Assembly (NCBI RefSeq): GCF_013044505.1
Contig: NZ_JABERD010000028.1
Span: forward strand, 1 to 64,000
Length of the DNA stretch: 64,000 nucleotides
Direction: 5' to 3'
Source: Streptomyces sp. S3(2020)
GTDB taxonomy: Bacteria > Actinomycetota > Actinomycetes > Streptomycetales > Streptomycetaceae
Shown: positions 59,448-64,000 of the stretch, piece by piece
How the letters are laid out: each line of letters starts with the position of its first letter
Position numbering within the stretch: the stretch's first letter is position 1
Translations under genes and position numbers: made by a program
Notes under the pieces: generated by a model
The model's database searches: none
What the model was told of the DNA's origin: nothing
The model's input: the letters and a program-made list of their open reading frames with translations, nothing else

Positions 59448-61718
59448 TCAGGTCCCCAGCGTCAGGCGGGGCTTGGGGGCGTCCGTGCGTCCGGTCTGCG
59501 GCCGGCGGCTGCCCGCCCGGTACGGATCCGGCCAGCCGACGCCCGGCCCCTCGTAGCCCTGCTCGGCGGCGGCGTGCAGCGTCCAGTGCGGGTCGTAGAG
59601 GTGCGGGCGGGCAAGGGCGCACAGGTCCGTACGCCCGGCCAGGATCAGGGAGTTGACGTCGTCCCAGGACGAGATCGCGCCGACCGCGATCACCGGGACG
59701 CCGGTCTCGTGGCGGATACGGTCCGCGAAGGGCGTCTGGTACGACCGCCCGTACTCGGGCCGTTCGTCCGCCACGACCTGCCCGGTCGACACATCTATCG
59801 CGTCGGCGCCGTGCGCGGCGAAGGCACGGGCGATCTCGACCGCGTCCGCCGCCGAGGTCCCGCCCGGTGCCCAGTCGGTGGCGGAGATACGGACGGTCAT
59901 GGGCCGCTCCCGCGGCCACACGCCCCGTACGGCGTCGAAGACTTCGAGGGGGAAGCGGAGCCGCTTCGCGAGCGAGCCGCCGTAGGCGTCCGTGCGGTGG
60001 TTGGTGAGCGGGGAGAGGAACCCGGACAGCAGGTAGCCGTGCGCACAGTGCAGTTCGAGCAGGTCGAAGCCGGCGCGGGCGGCCCGCCAGGCGGCGGCGG
60101 TGAACTGTTCGCGCAGGTCGGCGAGTTCAGCACGGGTGAGCTCGTGCGGGGTCTGGTTCGAGGGGGTGTACGGGATCGGGGACGCGGCCACGACGGGCCA
60201 GTCGCCGTCGGGCAGCGGCTCGTCGATGCCCTCCCACATCAGCCGGGTCGAGCCCTTGCGGCCGCTGTGTCCCAGCTGGACGCCGATCGCGGTGCCGGGC
60301 GCTCGGGCGTGCACGAAGTCGGTGATCCGTTTCCACGCCTCGGCCTGCTCGCCGGTGTAGAGGCCGGTGCAGCCGGGGGTGATACGGCCCTCCGGGCTGA
60401 CGCACACCATCTCGGTCATCACCAGGCCCGCGCCGCCGAGCGCCCTCGCCCCGAGGTGGACGAGGTGGAAGTCGCCGGGGAGGCCGTCGGTCGCCGAGTA
60501 CATGTCCATGGGCGACACCACGACCCGGTTGCGCAGGGTCAGGCCGCGCAGCCGGAACGGGGTGAACATCGGGGGCGTACCGGGTGGGCAGCCGAACTCG
60601 CGCTCCACGGCGCCCGTGAAGCGGGCGTCGCGCAGTCGGAGGTTGTCGTGGGTGACGCGGCGGCTGCGGGTGAGCAGGTTGAAGGCGAACTGGCGGGGCG
60701 GCTGGTCGAGATAGCGGCCGAGGTTCTCGAACCACTCCAGGCTGGCGAGGGCGGCGCGCTGTGTGGAGGCGACGACGGGTTTGCGTTCCGTCTCGTAGGC
60801 GGCCAACGCCTGCTCCAGCGAAGGCTGTTCCTCCAGGCATGCGGCCAGGGCGAGGGCGTCCTCGACGGCCAGTTTCGTGCCCGAGCCGATGGAGAAGTGC
60901 GCGGTGTGGGCGGCGTCGCCGAGGAGGACGGTGTTGCCGTGGGACCAGTGTGCGTTGACGACCGTACGGAAGGTGGTCCACGCGGACTTGTTGGCACGCA
61001 GCGGCCTGCCGCCGAGGGCGTCCGCGAAGATCTTGGCGCAGCGGTCGACCGAGCCCTGCTCGTCCAGGTCCGCGAATCCGGCCGCCTGCCAGACCTGTTC
61101 GTGCATCTCGACGATCACCGTCGAGGCGTCCGCCGCGTACGGGTAGCCGTGCAGCTGCATCACGCCGTGTTCCGTCTCGGCGATCTCGAAGCGGAAGGCG
61201 TCGAAGGCGAAGTCGGCGGCGAGCCAGATGTAGCGGCAGTGGTGGGTGGTCACCTGGGGGCGGAACGCCTGGGCGTGGGTCTCGCGGGTGGTGCTGTTGA
61301 CTCCGTCGGCGGCGATGACGAGGTCGTGGGTCGTCGCCAGGTCGGGCGGGGCCTCGGTGCGAAAGCGGAGGTCGACGCCGAGGGTGCGGCAGCGATTGTG
61401 GAGGATCTCCAGGAGGCGTTTTCTGCCGAGGGCGGCGAAGCCGTGGCCTCCGGAGGTGTGGCGGGTGCCCCGGTGGACGATGTCGATGTCGTCCCAGCGG
61501 GTGAAGTCCTGTTGCAGGGCGGTGTAGACCGCCGGGTCCGCGTGCTCGATCCCGCCCAGGGTCTCGTCGGAGAGGACCACTCCGAAGCCGAAGGTGTCGT
61601 CGGGGGCGTTGCGTTCCCAGACGGTGATCTCGCGGGCCGGGTCGAGGCGTTTGAGCAACGCTGCCGCGTAGAGGCCGCCGGGGCCGCCACCGATGATCGC
61701 AAGGCGGAGAGGAGACAC
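59448..61718 (-). CDS. Bifunctional aryl-CoA monooxygenase / Old Yellow Enzyme fusion
   Basis: 756 residues from the GTG at 61718, just after the enoyl-CoA hydratase stop; an ATG at 61739 is less likely. N-terminal FAD monooxygenase (~1-370) with LAIIGGGPGGLYAAALLKR, GRKRLLEILH and LLGDAAHTAHFSIGSGTKLAVEDA. C-terminal FMN Old Yellow Enzyme domain (~385-756) with MFTPFRLRGLTLRNRVVVSPMDMYSA, ELHCAHGYLLSGFLSP, DAYGGSLAKRLRFPLEV and GAISSWDDVNSLILAGRTDLCALARPHL. This fusion is known from 2-aminobenzoyl-CoA monooxygenase/reductase and salicylyl-CoA 5-hydroxylase. With the ligase at 54220 it catalyses the dearomatising step. Confidence 0.9.
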   Translation of the reverse strand: MSPLRLAIIGGGPGGLYAAALLKRLDPAREITVWERNAPDDTFGFGVVLSDETLGGIEHADPAVYTALQQDFTRWDDIDIVHRGTRHTSGGHGFAALGRKRLLEILHNRCRTLGVDLRFRTEAPPDLATTHDLVIAADGVNSTTRETHAQAFRPQVTTHHCRYIWLAADFAFDAFRFEIAETEHGVMQLHGYPYAADASTVIVEMHEQVWQAAGFADLDEQGSVDRCAKIFADALGGRPLRANKSAWTTFRTVVNAHWSHGNTVLLGDAAHTAHFSIGSGTKLAVEDALALAACLEEQPSLEQALAAYETERKPVVASTQRAALASLEWFENLGRYLDQPPRQFAFNLLTRSRRVTHDNLRLRDARFTGAVEREFGCPPGTPPMFTPFRLRGLTLRNRVVVSPMDMYSATDGLPGDFHLVHLGARALGGAGLVMTEMVCVSPEGRITPGCTGLYTGEQAEAWKRITDFVHARAPGTAIGVQLGHSGRKGSTRLMWEGIDEPLPDGDWPVVAASPIPYTPSNQTPHELTRAELADLREQFTAAAWRAARAGFDLLELHCAHGYLLSGFLSPLTNHRTDAYGGSLAKRLRFPLEVFDAVRGVWPRERPMTVRISATDWAPGGTSAADAVEIARAFAAHGADAIDVSTGQVVADERPEYGRSYQTPFADRIRHETGVPVIAVGAISSWDDVNSLILAGRTDLCALARPHLYDPHWTLHAAAEQGYEGPGVGWPDPYRAGSRRPQTGRTDAPKPRLTLGT

Positions 61719-61723
61719 AGCAC

Positions 61724-62551
61724 TTACCGCCCCTGCCATTTCGGCGGCCTTTTCTCCGTGAACGCCTGGTGGAACTCCGCGTAGTCCTCGCCGTTCATCA
61801 GCAGGGCCTGCGTCGAGGCGTCCAGTTCCACGCTCGCCGCCAGCGGCATGTCCAGCTCCGCCGTCAGCAGCGCCTTCGTCTGGGCGTACGCCAGTGCCGG
61901 GCCGTCCGCGAGGCGGCGGGCCAGCGCCGCGGCCGCCTCGTCCACCCCGCCCTCGTCCGTCAGTTCGCTGATCAGGCCGATGCGCTCGGCCTCGGGTGCG
62001 CGGACCGGTTCGCCCAGCATCAGCAGGCGGGTCGCGTGGCCGAGGCCCACCACCCGGGGGAGGAGGTACGCCGCGCCCATGTCGCCGCCCGACAGACCCA
62101 CCCGGGTGAAGAGGAACGCGAACCGGGCCGTGGGGTCCGCCACCCGGAAGTCCGCCGCCAGGGCCAGTACCGCCCCGGCGCCCGCCGCCACGCCGTGCAC
62201 GGCCGCGATCACCGGGAACGGGCATTCCCGTACGGCCCGGACGACCTGTCCGGTCATCCGGTTGAAGTCGAGGAGCTGGGCCGTGTCCATGGACAGGGTC
62301 GCGCCGATGATCTCGTCCACGTCGCCGCCGGAGCAGAAGCCACGGCCCTCGCCGGCCAGCACCAGGGCGCGTACCGACCGCTCCCGGGAGAGTTCGGCGA
62401 GGAGGTCGCGCAGGTCGGCGTAGGCGCCGAAGGTGAGCGCGTTGAGTTTGTCGGGGCGGGCGAGGGTCACGGTGGCGACGCCGGACGCGATCTCCACGCG
62501 CAGGTGTTCCCAGTGGGCGGTGCGGGCGGCGGAGCCGGTGAAGGGACTCAT
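61724..62551 (-). CDS. Enoyl-CoA hydratase/isomerase family protein
   Basis: 275 residues of the crotonase fold: LVLAGEGRGFCSGGDVDEII, AVHGVAAGAGAVLALAADFRVADPTARFAFLFTRVGLSGGDMGAAYLLPRVVG. Acidic residues at the usual catalytic positions. Likely hydrates a dearomatised CoA ester made by the bifunctional monooxygenase encoded immediately downstream. Preceded by the shared TTGACTGTCGTCAC motif. Confidence 0.9.
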   Translation of the reverse strand: MSPFTGSAARTAHWEHLRVEIASGVATVTLARPDKLNALTFGAYADLRDLLAELSRERSVRALVLAGEGRGFCSGGDVDEIIGATLSMDTAQLLDFNRMTGQVVRAVRECPFPVIAAVHGVAAGAGAVLALAADFRVADPTARFAFLFTRVGLSGGDMGAAYLLPRVVGLGHATRLLMLGEPVRAPEAERIGLISELTDEGGVDEAAAALARRLADGPALAYAQTKALLTAELDMPLAASVELDASTQALLMNGEDYAEFHQAFTEKRPPKWQGR

Positions 62552-62607
62552 GCGGTGCGGCCTCCCCAGACGAGGTGCGCTCTACCCTTCGAAGCTATCA
62601 CTCATCT

Positions 62608-62633
62608 TTGACTGTCGTCACGAGTGCGCGATA
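62608..62633. promoter_or_regulatory. Shared motif upstream of the enoyl-CoA hydratase gene
   Basis: TTGACTGTCGTCAC followed after 6 bases by GCGATA; second copy of the motif at 54131-54154. Probable PaaX-type operator for the minus-strand pair. Confidence 0.6.
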
Positions 62634-62838
62634 ACACCGTACGGATGTGACCTGGACCGGTCACATCTGTCACGGCTCCTCGACAGAGCCGCTACGGCGG
62701 GATCAGCCGTGCGAGGCAAGCCGTTGTGAGGGGTAAGCCGCTCGGTAACGGGGCCCAAGGTCCCGTACGGTGCCCATCGGATGCCTCTGCCGGGCGGCGC
62801 CGTACCATTCATAAGGTTGAAAGCAGGACAGCCTGCTC

Positions 62839-63291
62839 ATGAACGGAACCGCCTTGCAAGATCGCCCCCCAGCCTCCGCCTCCTGGCGCATCGCGCTGCC
62901 GCACTCCGCAGCCGCCGTGCCCGTCGCCCGCGCACTGGTGCGCACGGCGCTGGCCGAGCTGAAGCACGGGGCCGACAGCGACACCGCTGAGCTGCTGACG
63001 GCCGAGCTGGTCGCGAACGCCGTGGAGCACACCGCCGGGGACGCCCCGATAGAGCTCGTCGTGGAGCTGCTGCCCAGCGGCTGCCAGGTCGAGGTGCACG
63101 ACCCGGACCCGGCACCGCCCGGCAACCTCACCCGCCCCATGGACACCGAGCCGGACCCCTGGCAGGAGCACGGGCGCGGTCTGCTGCTGATCCGCGCCCT
63201 GAGCTCGTCGTGCGGGCACCGCCCCACCGAGTCCGGCAAGGCGGTCTGGTTCAGACTGCCGGTGGTGCCGCCGCAGTGGCGACCCGCGTGA
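62839..63291 (+). CDS. HATPase (RsbW/SpoIIAB-like) ATP-binding protein
   Basis: 150 residues: AVPVARALVRTAL, TAELLTAELVANAVEHT (N box), GRGLLLIRALSSSCG (G box) mark the histidine-kinase-like ATPase family of anti-sigma-type proteins common in Streptomyces. Could regulate an alternative sigma factor elsewhere; no partner gene is adjacent. Confidence 0.9.
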   Translation: MNGTALQDRPPASASWRIALPHSAAAVPVARALVRTALAELKHGADSDTAELLTAELVANAVEHTAGDAPIELVVELLPSGCQVEVHDPDPAPPGNLTRPMDTEPDPWQEHGRGLLLIRALSSSCGHRPTESGKAVWFRLPVVPPQWRPA

Positions 63292-63309
63292 CGGAGCCCG
63301 CCCGGGAGC

Positions 63310-64000
63310 TCAGGCCAGCGTCGCGACCAGGACCGCCTTGATGGTGTGCATCCGGTTCTCCGCCTCGTCGAAGACGACCGAGTGCGCCGACTCGAAGACC
63401 TCGTCGGTCACTTCCAGGGACTCCAGTCCGTGGGAGTCGTATATCTCCTGACCGACCTTGGTGCCGAGGTCGTGGAAGGCCGGCAGGCAGTGCAGGAACT
63501 TGACGTCCGCGTTGCCGGTGGCGCGCAGGACGTCCATGGTCACGGCGTACGGGGCGAGGGCGGTGATCCGCTCGTCCCAGACCTCCTTGGGCTCGCCCAT
63601 GGAGACCCAGACGTCGGTGGCGACGAAGTCGGCGCCCACGACACCCTCCTGAAGGGACTCGGTGAGGGTGATCCGGGCCCCGCTGTCGACGGCGAGCTGA
63701 CGGGCCCGTTCCACGATGTCCTGGGCGGGCCAGTAGGTCTTCGGGGCGACGATCCGGACGTCCATGCCGAGCAGGGCGCCGGTGATCAGGTAGGAGTTGC
63801 CCATGTTGAAGCGGGCGTCGCCGAGGTAGGCGAAGGCGATCTCCCCGACCGGCTTGCTGCTGTGCTCGGTCATCGTCAGCACGTCGGCGAGCATCTGGGT
63901 GGGGTGCCAGTCGTCGGTGAGACCGTTGTAGACGGGGACGCCGGCGAACGCGGCCAGCTCCTCGACCTTCTGCTGGCTGTCCCCGCGGTACTCGATCCCG
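63310..64000 (-). CDS. argF: Ornithine carbamoyltransferase, C-terminal part (gene continues beyond window)
   Basis: About 230 residues visible. [16 protein letters not shown], then [29 protein letters not shown] and the active-site motif LHCLPAFHD. The frame is open past the window end, where the N-terminal carbamoyl-phosphate domain must lie. Makes citrulline from ornithine in arginine metabolism. Confidence 0.95.
   Translation of the reverse strand, partial: GIEYRGDSQQKVEELAAFAGVPVYNGLTDDWHPTQMLADVLTMTEHSSKPVGEIAFAYLGDARFNMGNSYLITGALLGMDVRIVAPKTYWPAQDIVERARQLAVDSGARITLTESLQEGVVGADFVATDVWVSMGEPKEVWDERITALAPYAVTMDVLRATGNADVKFLHCLPAFHDLGTKVGQEIYDSHGLESLEVTDEVFESAHSVVFDEAENRMHTIKAVLVATLA

Overview
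The window is very GC-rich with GTG starts, ATGA/GTGA gene overlaps, and DUF397/XRE, DUF5753, DUF5999 and DUF6299 family genes. This points to a Streptomyces or close actinomycete chromosome. No rRNA, tRNA, insertion sequence or CRISPR array was seen. All family assignments were made by reading translations; no database search was run.

Layout. 1-2461: end of a urea carboxylase plus allophanate hydrolase operon. 2621-9279: copper-handling genes (Csp-type copper storage protein, DUF5134-like membrane protein, CopZ chaperone, PepSY membrane protein, CopC, a Cu/Zn-SOD-like lipoprotein, a Met/His-rich membrane protein and a small Cys-rich protein). 9576-25407: an isonitrile-lipopeptide gene cluster. 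It comprises a DJ-1/PfpI isonitrile-hydratase-like enzyme, a FecCD-type importer (ATPase, permease, binding lipoprotein), a C-A-T-R NRPS, an ACP, an acyl ligase, an FcoT/ScoD-type enzyme, a ScoE-type Fe(II) oxygenase, a second ACP, a KAS III, an MFS exporter, an Asp/Asn beta-hydroxylase and a degenerate ABC ATPase. 25494-30234: an ECF sigma factor, a second Met/His-rich membrane protein, a PCu(A)C chaperone, a copper P1B-ATPase and a small Met/His-rich membrane protein. 30412-36501: a second, paralogous FecCD importer with its own DJ-1 enzyme, flanked by two GlxA-type AraC regulators.

The central observation is a repeated promoter element, GGGAACY (or CGGAACT), exactly 16 bases, then CGACTAN (or CGACTC). 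It occurs at nine positions: 3121, 4754, 6488, 9464, 13148, 24631, 25413, 27145 and 30302. It precedes the DUF5134-like gene, copZ, the PepSY gene, the isonitrile hydratase, the importer operon, the beta-hydroxylase, the ABC-like gene and the copper ATPase operon; one copy faces antisense to the ATPase operon. I infer that the encoded ECF sigma factor (25494-26096), resembling mycobacterial SigC, reads this element. The whole of 3-31 kb would then be a copper-starvation regulon that makes, exports and re-imports an isonitrile chalkophore, destroys the isonitrile to release copper, and passes copper through chaperones to a P-type ATPase.

36806-39390 holds a conserved hypothetical gene and an XRE/DUF397 pair. 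39552-47999 is a fructan-utilisation locus: secreted GH32 enzyme, PfkB fructokinase, FrcBCA-type importer and LacI repressor, with two pairs of 12-bp operators. 48079-52487 holds a Tat-exported flavoprotein, a PucR regulator and small genes. 52484-62551 is a 2-aminobenzoate (anthranilate) CoA-dependent catabolic locus: ligase, PaaX-type regulator, bifunctional monooxygenase/reductase, enoyl-CoA hydratase and a disrupted acyl-CoA dehydrogenase. The sulfate-activation operon cysC-cysD-cysN lies inside it. The window ends with a HATPase gene and the C-terminal part of ornithine carbamoyltransferase.
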